A DNA stretch of 64,000 nt, from contig NZ_BBOJ01000010.1 of NCBI RefSeq assembly GCF_000974445.1, positions 1 to 64,000 on the forward strand, read 5' to 3'. The position numbers and the translations under genes were made by a program. Origin of the DNA: Lentzea aerocolonigenes (lineage in GTDB: Bacteria > Actinomycetota > Actinomycetes > Mycobacteriales > Pseudonocardiaceae). The notes beneath the pieces were generated by a model. The model saw nothing but the letters and a program-made list of their open reading frames with translations. It was not told the origin of the DNA and did no database searches. Below, in pieces: positions 54,917 through 63,263 of the stretch; position 1 is the first letter of the stretch, and each line of letters starts with the position of its first letter.

Positions 54917-56069
54917 ACCGCACCTCCTGGTCGAGCAGCGCGAGCCTGCCGTCGGCCAGGTGCAGGCGGTCGTTGCTGTAGTTCAGCGACGCGGACCGCA
55001 GGTCGCGCAACGTGCGTTCCAGCCGGGTCGGCGAGCCCTTGAGGTAGCCGTGCCGCAGGCCGACCGCCTCGACCAGGTCCTCGACCGCGCGGTGGCACTC
55101 CTCGGACGCGGTGATCTTCAGGGCGTTGAGCATCAGCTGCCTGCTCGGCCGGGACATGTCCTCGCCGGAGGCGAAACACGCGGAGGTGCGGCGCAGCAGG
55201 GCGTGCACGGTGTCGAGCCGTTGCCGGGCGCGGGAGATCCGGGTGAGGAGCAACTCGGAGTCCAGCGAGCCGCGGTGGTCCTTGCGCAACGTCCGCAGCA
55301 CCCTCGACAGCGCCCCGGCCGCCGTGCCCAGCCACGCGGCCGACCAGCCCAGATGCGCCATCGGGCCGAAGGTTTCCGACACCACGCGGTCGAACCGGCC
55401 GGGCTCACCGACGATCTGTCCATTCGGGACGGTTCCGGTCAGCTGCAGCGCGGAGCTGTGGCTGGCGCGCATGCCCAGCGGGTTCCAGTCGCCGCTGACC
55501 CGCACGTCGAGCTGGTCGCGGCGGGCGAACACCAACGACACGTCGTTGTCCGACGTGGCGTCCACACCGCGCATGGTGATCAGGAAACCGTCGGCGTGCA
55601 GGCCACCGGTGACGATCGGCGCGAACCGGTCCACGGTGAGCAGTCCGCCGCAGGCGGTCAGCTCGGACACCGCGGTGAGCAGGTGGCCGCCCTTACCCGC
55701 CTCTGTGGTCACCGACGCCAGATACATCCGGCCCGCCGCGATCTCCGGCAGCAGCTCGTCCGCGAGCTCCCGGCGAGCGTGCCGCGTGATCGCCGCGACC
55801 TGCTGGCAGTGCATCGCGAAGATCATCGCGACGGACATGTCCGTCCGCCCGAGCGCGATGCTCGTGTCGACCAGATCGTCGATCCCGCCGCCGAAACCGC
55901 CGTGCTCCAGCGGTACGAGCAACCCCAGCAACCCGGTCTCGCGCAACGCCTCCAGCACGGCGACCGGGAACTCGGCGCGCTCGTCGGTGGCGTCCGCGTG
56001 CTCGGCGGCGACCGCGGCGACCTCGTCGACCGCGGCGGCCAGGTCGCGCCGGGTCTGCACGGCGGTCAT
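54909..56069 (-). CDS. Acyl-CoA dehydrogenase-family protein
   Basis: This 386-residue ACAD has the N-terminal helical domain (LLGLLVPLEHGGFGGGIDDL), SVTTEAGKGGHLLTAVS at the FAD/substrate site and a C-terminal four-helix domain (MLNALKITASEECHRAVEDL, VEAVGLRHGYLKGSPTRLER). It is the kind of flavoprotein that oxidises or desaturates carrier-bound acyl or aminoacyl groups. Coupled by ATGA to the ACP gene at 56066, its likely substrate carrier. Confidence 0.86.
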   Translation of the reverse strand: MTAVQTRRDLAAAVDEVAAVAAEHADATDERAEFPVAVLEALRETGLLGLLVPLEHGGFGGGIDDLVDTSIALGRTDMSVAMIFAMHCQQVAAITRHARRELADELLPEIAAGRMYLASVTTEAGKGGHLLTAVSELTACGGLLTVDRFAPIVTGGLHADGFLITMRGVDATSDNDVSLVFARRDQLDVRVSGDWNPLGMRASHSSALQLTGTVPNGQIVGEPGRFDRVVSETFGPMAHLGWSAAWLGTAAGALSRVLRTLRKDHRGSLDSELLLTRISRARQRLDTVHALLRRTSACFASGEDMSRPSRQLMLNALKITASEECHRAVEDLVEAVGLRHGYLKGSPTRLERTLRDLRSASLNYSNDRLHLADGRLALLDQEVRFA

Positions 56070-56314
56070 GACGCTGTCCTGACACCCGTGAGGCTCTGGA
56101 CGGCTTCCCACAGCGCGCCCGCGCTGCCGAACGTCTCGTCGGTGAGCAGCTCGTCGGTGAGCTCGACGCCGAACGTGTCCTCGACGGCGAACATCAGCTC
56201 GATCGCCTGCATCGAGTCCAGTCCGTACTGCCGCAACGAGATGTCCGGCGTGATCGGGCGGTCGTTGAGGTGCGGCAGGAACGGTTTCAGCATCCCGGTG
56301 AAGCGTGCGTCCAC
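56066..56314 (-). CDS. Acyl carrier protein next to acyl-CoA dehydrogenases
   Basis: This 82-residue ACP has the Ser in LRQYGLDSMQAIELMFAVED. A GTG start at 56314 is chosen because AAAGG lies seven bases upstream. ATGA overlap with the following ACAD suggests that the two flavoproteins act on the group bound to this carrier. Confidence 0.88.
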   Translation of the reverse strand: MDARFTGMLKPFLPHLNDRPITPDISLRQYGLDSMQAIELMFAVEDTFGVELTDELLTDETFGSAGALWEAVQSLTGVRTAS

Positions 56315-56339
56315 AACTGTGCCTTTCGGTCGGTTCGGG

Positions 56340-57323
56340 TTATCGGGCGGCCAGAGCCCGGCTGACCAGGCCACACAGGTCGTCGAGGCGGTGCAGCCGT
56401 TCGGGCACGAGCTGCGCCGCGTCGAACTCGACCGCGAACCGCTCCTCCAGCAGTTCGACGATCTCGACCATGCGCAGCGAGCCGAAGCCCGGAATCGCCG
56501 TGAGTTCGTCGGTGACGACGTCCACCCGCAGCACGGATGCCACCGTCGCGCGCACCGCCTGCCTCACGTCGTCGAAGACCGCGGCATCCGTCAGCAACGC
56601 CTCTTCCAGGCGCGCGAACAGCTCCGGTGGCTCCGCCCGGCCGCGCGCCACCCGCCGGTACGCCAGGTAGGTGTGCTCGACGACGGAGGCCCAGCGGCGC
56701 AGGTGGTCGTCGGCGTCCACGCACCGGTGAGCGGCGTGCAGCCGGCGTTGCCTGGCCAGCAGCCAGGTCTCGAGGGTGAGCCGGTCCAGCGCGGCGACCC
56801 GGTCCGGGTGGGTCGCGTAGGCCTTCACGTACCGGCTGACCTCTTCGGCGTCGACGTCGACGACTGGTTCCGGTGCCGGTCCGAGCTCCGCGGGCGAGAG
56901 CCACAGGACGCGCGCGTCGCTGAGCAAATCGTCACCGGGACGCTCGTTGGCCGGGCGGCCCGTGACGAGCCGGGCCTGCCCCCACGGGGTGTCGTTGTGG
57001 TAGGCGTCGGTGACGGACCCGTCGGGTTCCAGGAGGAAGCTGTGCGTGATGTGCTTCCGCGTGAAGTAAGGGCACCAGGGAAGGTCGAACGCGTCCGCGA
57101 GCACGTAGCGCAGGTCCGTCCCACGTGGACTCAGACCCAGCGTCGTGCAGGCGGCCGCGATCTGACCGTCCACCTCGGGTTCGACGGTCGGCAGGCCGTC
57201 GCTGCCCAGGACCGGCCGGAACGACAACCGGTGCCCGAGCCGCAGATGCGTGCCCTCGCCGTGGAACCGGTCGGCGGCGAACGCCAGGTTGACCTCGATG
57301 CAGTCGAAGAGCTCGCCGTTCAC
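56340..57323 (-). CDS. BtrH-like cysteine-fold domain fused to a carrier domain
   Basis: This 327-residue protein has an N-terminal domain starting MNGELFDCIEVNLAFAADRF with Cys8, His94 (KHITHSFLLEPDG) and Asp106 or Asp111 (VTDAYHNDTPWG), the same papain-like pattern as the BtrH-like protein at 53022. A C-terminal carrier domain (about 245-327) has Ser282 in GFGSLRMVEIVELLEE. A fused acyltransferase and carrier suggests self-loading, or transfer of a group to its own carrier arm. It starts with GTG, overlapping the TrpB-like stop as GTGA. Confidence 0.65.
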   Translation of the reverse strand: MNGELFDCIEVNLAFAADRFHGEGTHLRLGHRLSFRPVLGSDGLPTVEPEVDGQIAAACTTLGLSPRGTDLRYVLADAFDLPWCPYFTRKHITHSFLLEPDGSVTDAYHNDTPWGQARLVTGRPANERPGDDLLSDARVLWLSPAELGPAPEPVVDVDAEEVSRYVKAYATHPDRVAALDRLTLETWLLARQRRLHAAHRCVDADDHLRRWASVVEHTYLAYRRVARGRAEPPELFARLEEALLTDAAVFDDVRQAVRATVASVLRVDVVTDELTAIPGFGSLRMVEIVELLEERFAVEFDAAQLVPERLHRLDDLCGLVSRALAAR

Positions 57324-58651
57324 CGCGGCCTCCCCAGGTTCGCGGTGGCGAGCCGGATCAGCTGCTCGTCCGGGATCTCGTCGTGCAGCTCGCCCGCCAG
57401 CAGCTGGTCGTACGCGCCGAGGTCCAGCAGCCCGTGACCGCTGACGCACACCAGCACGCCCTCGGTGGTCCGGTGGTCGGCGTCGCGGTCGCGCACACCG
57501 TCGACGGCGAGTCGCGCGGCGGCGGCCAGCGCGTGGCCGGACTCGGGTGCGGGCAGCACGCCCTCGGTGCGCACGAAGGTGTGCGCCGCCGACAGCGCGT
57601 CGGCCTGACCGACCGCTGTCGCGGCGATCTGGCCGTGGAACCGCATGGCGGACAACAGCTTCGCGGCTCCGTGATAACGCAGGCCCGCGGAGTGCGAGTC
57701 GGGGATCGCGAACTCGCTGCCCACGGTGTACATGGCCTCCATCGGGCCACGGCCCGCGCTGTCCGTGCGGTCGTAGGCGTACACGCCGCGCGTGAGCTTG
57801 GGCGTGGTGGACGATTCCGCGGCCAGCAGCAGCGGCGCGGGCCTGCCTTCCCTCACGGCGGCGGCGAACGGGGGCAGCGCGATGCCGCCGAAGTTCGAGC
57901 CGGCGCCGACACAGCCGACCACCGCGTCCACCTTCGCGTCCAGCGCACCGAGCTGGTCGAGCGCCTCGGTGCCGACGACCGACTGGTGCAGGATGCTGTA
58001 GGTCTCGCCGCTGCCGATGGCGAACGCGCAGCCGTCCCGTTCCGCCGCGTAGGCCACGGCCTCACCGATGGCCACCGACAGGCTGTTGCCGGGCCGGTCC
58101 GCGGACACCGCGCGGCCCACCTCGGTCAACGGACTCGGGCTCTCGTGCAGCGTCGCGCCGAGCAACCGCATCAGTGTGCCGCGGTACGGCTTGCGGCGCA
58201 GGCTGCCGGCGACCATGAACACCGTGCAGCGCAGGCCGAACCACGCACACGCCGCCGCCAGCGCGGTGCCCCACTGGCCCGCGCCAGTGCCGGTGACGAG
58301 CTCGGTGACTCCGGCCTTGCGGTAGTAGTAGGCCTGCGCGAGCGCGGTGTTGAACTTGTGGCTGCCGGAGACGTTGCCGCCCTCGTACTTCACGTAGATC
58401 GGCACGCGTGCGCCGACCGCTCTGGCGAACGCGTCCGCGCGCCACAGCGGGGTCGGCCGATAGCGCCGGTACTGCTCCAGCACCGGTTCGGGGATGTCCC
58501 AGAACTCCCGCTGCGACAGGCTCTGCCGCACCAGCTCCATGGGCAGGTTCACCGACACGCCCTCGCCGGACGACGGCGGCGCGACGTCCTCGGGCAGCGT
58601 GTGCCCGAGGTGCGGCAGGACGCTCTGCCACTGCTTGGGCAGTTCGCTCAT
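57320..58651 (-). CDS. Tryptophan synthase beta-like PLP enzyme
   Basis: This 443-residue fold type II PLP enzyme is closest to TrpB2-type proteins: YEGGNVSGSHKFNTALAQAY with PLP Lys99, TGAGQWGTALAAACAWFGLR, GCVGAGSNFGGIALPPFAAA and AIPDSHSAGLRYHG. TrpB homologues add a nucleophile to aminoacrylate from serine. No TrpA is present, so a beta-substitution or elimination making an unusual amino acid is inferred rather than tryptophan synthesis. Placed between two carrier genes and coupled to both. Confidence 0.85.
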   Translation of the reverse strand: MSELPKQWQSVLPHLGHTLPEDVAPPSSGEGVSVNLPMELVRQSLSQREFWDIPEPVLEQYRRYRPTPLWRADAFARAVGARVPIYVKYEGGNVSGSHKFNTALAQAYYYRKAGVTELVTGTGAGQWGTALAAACAWFGLRCTVFMVAGSLRRKPYRGTLMRLLGATLHESPSPLTEVGRAVSADRPGNSLSVAIGEAVAYAAERDGCAFAIGSGETYSILHQSVVGTEALDQLGALDAKVDAVVGCVGAGSNFGGIALPPFAAAVREGRPAPLLLAAESSTTPKLTRGVYAYDRTDSAGRGPMEAMYTVGSEFAIPDSHSAGLRYHGAAKLLSAMRFHGQIAATAVGQADALSAAHTFVRTEGVLPAPESGHALAAAARLAVDGVRDRDADHRTTEGVLVCVSGHGLLDLGAYDQLLAGELHDEIPDEQLIRLATANLGRPR

Positions 58652-58917
58652 GCGACCCGCCCGCGGACGGCCTGGACGACGTCGTCGACGGTCGTGAACG
58701 TGCGCCCGACGAAGATGTCGTCGGGCAGCTCGATGCCGAGCACGTCCTCCAGCTTGATCAGCATGCCGAGGAAGCCCATCGACGTCACGCGCAGCAGCCC
58801 GCCGTTGAGCGGCTCGTCGTCGCGCAGGTCGGCGGGATCCATCCGCAGCCGCGACTCCGCGAGCAGGACCTGTTTGACGACGACGGCCAGTGCCGCCTCG
58901 TCGAGTGTGTTCGTCAT
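58648..58917 (-). CDS. Acyl carrier protein
   Basis: This 89-residue acidic protein has a carrier fold with the Ser in NGGLLRVTSMGFLGMLIKLED, where VTSM replaces the usual LDSL, and DDIFVGRTFTTVDDVVQAV at the C-terminus. It overlaps both the ProA-like and TrpB-like genes by ATGA. A carrier for one of the amino acid units is likely. Confidence 0.8.
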   Translation of the reverse strand: MTNTLDEAALAVVVKQVLLAESRLRMDPADLRDDEPLNGGLLRVTSMGFLGMLIKLEDVLGIELPDDIFVGRTFTTVDDVVQAVRGRVA

Positions 58918-60173
58918 CGAAGCTCCTCGTCCAGCGAAGCGCGCAGCGTGCCGCCCGCCTCGACGACCCAGCTGGTGGTGGTGAGTGCGGTCAAGCCGAC
59001 CGGCCCGCGGACCTGCAGCCGGCCCGTGCTGATCGCGATCTCCGGGCCCAGACCCATCGTCGGGCCGTCGTGCAGCCGCAGCGAGCCGTTCACGACGAGT
59101 GTCGCGGCGTCCACCTCGCGGCAGAACGTCTGCACTACCGAGGGATCCGCGGCGACGACCGCCTCGGTGTGTCCGGAGCCGTGCTCGCGGATCAGCGCGA
59201 CGGCCTCCTCGACACCGGACACCGGCCGCAACGCCAGGGTGCGGTCGAGGAACTCGCGACCGAGATCCACATCGGCCAGTGGCAGCACGGTGACCAGGTC
59301 GTTGCCCGTGACCCCGAACTGCTCCGGCACCTTCAGCGTGCACGGCTCACCTGCCGTCTTCACGATCGCGTCCGCGACCGACGGCAAGGCCCGCTCGTCG
59401 CACAGGATCGTCTCGAGGGTGTTGCAGGCCGTGGGTTCGGACAGCTTGCTGTCCAGGGCGATCGCGGCAACCTCGCCGGGGTCGGCGGAGTGGTGCGCGT
59501 ACAGGTGGTTGACGCCGCCGCCGCTGGCGATCACCGGGATGCGCGAGGCCGTGCGGCAGAAGTCGATGAGGCTGGGACCGCCGCGCGGCAGCAGGACGTC
59601 GATCGCGTCGCCGCGGGTGAGCAGCGTGCGCAGCTCGGATCGGCCGCAGTTGTCCAGCAGATGCACCATGTGCTCCGGCAGGCCCGAGTCCCGCAGCGCC
59701 GCGCGGATGACGGGCGCCAGCGCGCGGTTGGTCGCGGCGATCTCCGTGCCACCCTTGAGCAGCACGGCGTTGCCCATGACGACCGGCAGCAGGGCGCCTT
59801 CGACCGACACCGCGGGGCGGGCTTCGTAGATCATCAGCACCACGCCGAGCGGCCGGGTCGCCCGGCGCACCCGGAGCGGACCGGCCTCGTGCACCGGGTC
59901 CGGGGCGAGGCGACCGAGCGCGTCCGCGACGTCCGCGGTCAGCCGGCCGAGCCAGGCGAGCTGCTCGTCACTCATGCGAATTCGGTCGACGAGCGTCTCC
60001 GGCGCGCCTTTCTCCCGGATGGCGCGCAGGTCCTCGGCATTCGCGTCCACAATGGACTCCCACGCGGCGTGCAGGTGCTCGCGCAGTGACGTGCAGAAGT
60101 TCAGGTATTCCGCGGCGCCGGGCGGTGGAGCCGCCGTCACGCAGGAGCGGGAGAGCTCGAGAATCTCGTCCAT
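58914..60173 (-). CDS. Glutamate-5-semialdehyde dehydrogenase (ProA)-like
   Basis: This 419-residue protein matches ProA over its length: VLMIYEARPAVSVEGALLPV, GNAVLLKGGTEI, IDVLLPRGGPSLI, the catalytic Cys in LDSKLSEPTACNTLETIL and GPTMGLGPEIAISTGRL. ProA reduces gamma-glutamyl phosphate to glutamate semialdehyde in proline synthesis. A cluster-borne copy may reduce an acyl phosphate or a carrier thioester to an aldehyde that cyclises to a pyrroline-type unit. No gamma-glutamyl kinase gene is nearby. The ATG at 60173 has AGGGG six bases upstream; GTGs at 60191 and 60188 are alternatives. Confidence 0.9.
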   Translation of the reverse strand: MDEILELSRSCVTAAPPPGAAEYLNFCTSLREHLHAAWESIVDANAEDLRAIREKGAPETLVDRIRMSDEQLAWLGRLTADVADALGRLAPDPVHEAGPLRVRRATRPLGVVLMIYEARPAVSVEGALLPVVMGNAVLLKGGTEIAATNRALAPVIRAALRDSGLPEHMVHLLDNCGRSELRTLLTRGDAIDVLLPRGGPSLIDFCRTASRIPVIASGGGVNHLYAHHSADPGEVAAIALDSKLSEPTACNTLETILCDERALPSVADAIVKTAGEPCTLKVPEQFGVTGNDLVTVLPLADVDLGREFLDRTLALRPVSGVEEAVALIREHGSGHTEAVVAADPSVVQTFCREVDAATLVVNGSLRLHDGPTMGLGPEIAISTGRLQVRGPVGLTALTTTSWVVEAGGTLRASLDEELR

Positions 60174-60184
60174 CGGTCGGCCCC

Positions 60185-60922
60185 TCACCACATGAACTGG
60201 CCGCCGTCGACGATCAGTCGCTGGCCGCTGACGTAGGAACTTCCCTTGGACACCAGGAACTCGAAGGCATCGGCGATGTCCTCGACGGTGCCGATCCGGT
60301 CGAGCGGGATCTCGTCGAGCACGGCCCGCCTGGCCGCGGGGTCGTCGAGGTTGAACCGCTCACGCAGCTCGTCGGTCTCGGTCATGCCGGGGATGAGGCA
60401 GTTGACCCTGATCCGCGGCGCCAGCTCCAGCGCGAGGCACTTGGTGAGCTGCAGCAGGCCGGCCTTGCTGGCGCAGTAGTTCGCGCCGTTGCGGCGTGGC
60501 CGGATCCCGGTGGTGGCACCGATGTTCACGATCACCGGGTCGTCGGTGCCCGCCATGTGCGGCACGACCGCCTTGGTGAGCAGGAACGGCCCGGTCAGGT
60601 TCACGTCGACCACCCGGCGCCACGACTCGACGTCGAGGTCGGCGAACGGCTTGTCGATGTTCAGCCCGGCGTTGTTCACCAGGACGCGCGGCGAGCCGAA
60701 TCGGGTCACCGCCTCGTCGACCGCGGCGGTCACCTGGTCCGGGTCAGCCACGTCGCAGGCGATCGGCGTGAACCGATCGCCGAGCTCGTCCCGCGCCGCC
60801 TCGGCCCGCGCGGTGTCGCGGTGGTAGAGCCCGACGACGTGGTGGCCCAGTGCGATGAGCCTGGAGCTGAGTGCGAACCCGATCCCGCGCGTTCCGCCGC
60901 TTGCGATGGCAAGGGCAGTCAT
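60185..60922 (-). CDS. Short-chain dehydrogenase/reductase, FabG-like
   Basis: This 245-residue SDR has ASGGTRGIGFALSSRL at the nucleotide site, VNNAGLN and the catalytic Tyr-Lys in NYCASKAGLLQLTK. The Ser of the catalytic set is replaced by Thr or Ala in VNIGATTG. It reduces a ketone or oxidises an alcohol, perhaps on a carrier-bound intermediate. GGAAGGA lies upstream of the ATG at 60922. A 52-base gap separates it from the thioesterase. Confidence 0.9.
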   Translation of the reverse strand: MTALAIASGGTRGIGFALSSRLIALGHHVVGLYHRDTARAEAARDELGDRFTPIACDVADPDQVTAAVDEAVTRFGSPRVLVNNAGLNIDKPFADLDVESWRRVVDVNLTGPFLLTKAVVPHMAGTDDPVIVNIGATTGIRPRRNGANYCASKAGLLQLTKCLALELAPRIRVNCLIPGMTETDELRERFNLDDPAARRAVLDEIPLDRIGTVEDIADAFEFLVSKGSSYVSGQRLIVDGGQFMW

Positions 60923-60974
60923 CAGTAGGTCCTTCCCAGTCGGATGGCCGAGATTCGGTCGGCCTGCGGTCGAG

Positions 60975-61724
60975 TCAATCGCATGGCACATCGGGTGTCA
61001 TCGCGATCAGCGGGCCTTCCGCTGCCACGGCAGGTTGTTGCCGACGGGCCAGCTCACGCACCACGTCCGCGGCGTCGTGCTGGATGAAGAAATGGCCGCC
61101 GGCGAAGAGAACCACCTCCGCGGAGCCCGTGGTGCTCTCGCACCAGGACTCGGGTTCGAGATCGTCTTCCTCGCCGTACAACGCGACGAGCTCACAGTCC
61201 ACTGTGGTCGCCTGCGGCAGGTAGTCCTCCAGCAGCGCCAGGTCCGCGAGCAGCACCGGCGTCGACAGCGCCACCAGCTCCTCGAACAGGTCCGGGTCGG
61301 GGACGTTCAGCGACGCCACGACATCCCTGATCGCCGCCGCCACGTCTTCCTCCGCCGTGGCGCCGTAGACGGCTCTGCGGCGGGACGCGGGCGGCGCACA
61401 GCCCGCCACCACCAGTCCCGCCGGACGCACGAGCGCGGCGACCTCCAGCGCCACGAGAGCGCCCATGCTGTGCCCGAACACCAGGACCGGCACGTCGCCG
61501 GGGATCTCGGCCGCGATCTCTTCGGCCACCGCCCGGATGTCGGTGGCGAAGGGCTCACCGAAGCGAGGTCCGCGGCCGGGCAGGCAGGCCGCGCTGAGCC
61601 GCCAAGTCTGCGGTACCAAGCGACGCCACGGTTCGTAGGTCACCGGTCCGGCACCCGCGCCCGGGATCGCGACGACGTGCAGTGTGGGCCGGTCGGGGTC
61701 GGTGAACGGGATGAGCGCGGTCAT
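60975..61724 (-). CDS. Thioesterase (NRPS-associated alpha/beta-hydrolase)
   Basis: This 249-residue hydrolase has VVAIPGAGAGPVTYEPWRRL at the N-terminus, the nucleophile elbow FGHSMGALVALEV, an Asp in YGEEDDLEPE and His in FAGGHFFIQH. It is coupled to the MT-T protein by ATGA. As the locus has no thioesterase fused to an NRPS, either this or the one at 47921 may release the final chain. Confidence 0.88.
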   Translation of the reverse strand: MTALIPFTDPDRPTLHVVAIPGAGAGPVTYEPWRRLVPQTWRLSAACLPGRGPRFGEPFATDIRAVAEEIAAEIPGDVPVLVFGHSMGALVALEVAALVRPAGLVVAGCAPPASRRRAVYGATAEEDVAAAIRDVVASLNVPDPDLFEELVALSTPVLLADLALLEDYLPQATTVDCELVALYGEEDDLEPESWCESTTGSAEVVLFAGGHFFIQHDAADVVRELARRQQPAVAAEGPLIAMTPDVPCD

Positions 61725-63253
61725 CGCGCACCGCGCTGGGCGACGCGCTCGGCCAGCGCGCGGGCGGTCTGGCACTCGAACAGGTCGCGCAGGTTGATGT
61801 CCATGCCGTCCTGCCGCAGCTCCCGCACGCACATCGCGGCGGGCAGCGACGCCCCGCCCAGTGCGAAGAAGCTCTCCTCCGCGCCGAACGACTCGGCGCG
61901 CACGTGCCGTCCGAACGCGGCCAGCACAGCCTCCAGCACCGGGTCACCGCTCTCCGTCGCCCCGCTGATGATCTGGGTCGCGGTGAACCGGCGCGATCCG
62001 GTCACGTCCGTGCCCAGCTCGCGGACGAACACCACGTCGGTGAGCCCAGGGGCCTCCCGCAACAGCGCCGCCGCCAGCGATCCGGCGAAGCGCGGCGGGA
62101 ACATCGCGGCCGACCGGCCGTCGCCACCGGACGTGACCGGGTCGGCGGACCGGAAGTGGGTGCCCGCCGGCACGAACGAGACGTCGAACGAGCCGTCCGC
62201 GTCGCCCGCGCTCCAGCTGACCCGCGGCACCCACCCGTGGTGCTCGGCCAGCGCGCACAACGACTCCGGGTCGAGTCCGTCGCCGAGCCGCGCGTTGGGC
62301 ACCCCGCGATATCCGAACGGCTCGGTCTCTTCGACCAGTCGCGAGTCCACAGTGGACAAACTGGGCTCCTGGCGCCAGTCCGTGACCGGAGACTCGGCCG
62401 GGCAGCCGACGTGCAGGACGAGGTCGAACCGGAACAGGGTCATCTCGTTGACGCCGCTACCCCGCCGCGGTGCGGCCTCGACGGCGGTCAGCCGCGGGAA
62501 CCGGCGCAGCAGCCAGCACCCCCACGCCGGGTCCACGGAGAGCTCGCCGTCGTCGCGGATCTCCTGCTCGGCGACGGTTCCACGCGAGGATGCCTTGCGC
62601 GCGGCCCACGTCTCGTGCAGCGCGTCGCTGCGCAGGTCGCCGAGGAAGACGTGCCCACCGTCCTCGACGACGGCCAGCGCGTTCTCGATCACCTGCTCCA
62701 GGTAGCGCAGCGACGGGAAGTACTGGACGACCGAGTTGACGATCACCGTGTCGTACCGGCCGCCGACGGCCGAGGGCGCGGTCAGCGCCTCCGCCTGGGC
62801 CACCTCGACGCGCGGATCACCCAGCGAGCGCACCATCTCCAGCACCGGCGCCGAGAAGTCGGTCGCCACGTACGTCTCGATCGGCGCGGCGTCGAGGATC
62901 GGCCGCAGCAGCAGGCCCGTACCAACGCCCAGCTCCAGCACCCGGCGCGGTTCCAGGGCCAGGATGCGGGCGACCGTCGTGCCGACCCACTCGTGCATCT
63001 GGTCGAGCGGGATCGCGTCACCGGTGAAGCTGTCGTCCCAGCCGAGGAACGCCGCGTCGGACCCGAGGCCGCCGGTGCCGCTCACCCGCACGTGCGTGTC
63101 TTCGAAGATCGACCGCCACGAGTCCACATAGGACGCACGAACGTCCGGCGCGTCGGCCGCGACGGCGGGCACCACCGCGGCGGTGGTGCCTTGCACCCGG
63201 ACGTCGTCCACGAGGTCGTGTGCGCACAGGGCGTTCTCGATGTCGTCAGGCAT
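61721..63253 (-). CDS. Discrete NRPS methyltransferase-carrier (MT-T) protein with A-domain remnants
   Basis: This 510-residue protein has a SAM-dependent NRPS methyltransferase (about 40-370) with VLELGVGTGLLLRPIL (motif I, 106-113) and VNSVVQYFPSLRYLEQVIEN, and a T domain with Ser469 in FFALGGASLPAAM. Its first 30 residues (IENALCAHDLVDDVRVQGTT) and the stretch before the T domain look like the A-subdomain pieces that normally flank an MT inserted between A8 and A9. It therefore appears to be split from an A-MT-T module. GAAAGGA precedes the ATG. Confidence 0.88.
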   Translation of the reverse strand: MPDDIENALCAHDLVDDVRVQGTTAAVVPAVAADAPDVRASYVDSWRSIFEDTHVRVSGTGGLGSDAAFLGWDDSFTGDAIPLDQMHEWVGTTVARILALEPRRVLELGVGTGLLLRPILDAAPIETYVATDFSAPVLEMVRSLGDPRVEVAQAEALTAPSAVGGRYDTVIVNSVVQYFPSLRYLEQVIENALAVVEDGGHVFLGDLRSDALHETWAARKASSRGTVAEQEIRDDGELSVDPAWGCWLLRRFPRLTAVEAAPRRGSGVNEMTLFRFDLVLHVGCPAESPVTDWRQEPSLSTVDSRLVEETEPFGYRGVPNARLGDGLDPESLCALAEHHGWVPRVSWSAGDADGSFDVSFVPAGTHFRSADPVTSGGDGRSAAMFPPRFAGSLAAALLREAPGLTDVVFVRELGTDVTGSRRFTATQIISGATESGDPVLEAVLAAFGRHVRAESFGAEESFFALGGASLPAAMCVRELRQDGMDINLRDLFECQTARALAERVAQRGAR

Positions 63254-63263
63254 GGGGGTCCTT

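Noticed and set aside
58914-60191. GTG at 60191 as the start of the ProA-like gene
   Set aside because: It would sit inside the preceding stop region without a ribosome binding site; the ATG at 60173 has AGGGG at the right distance and matches the family N-terminus.
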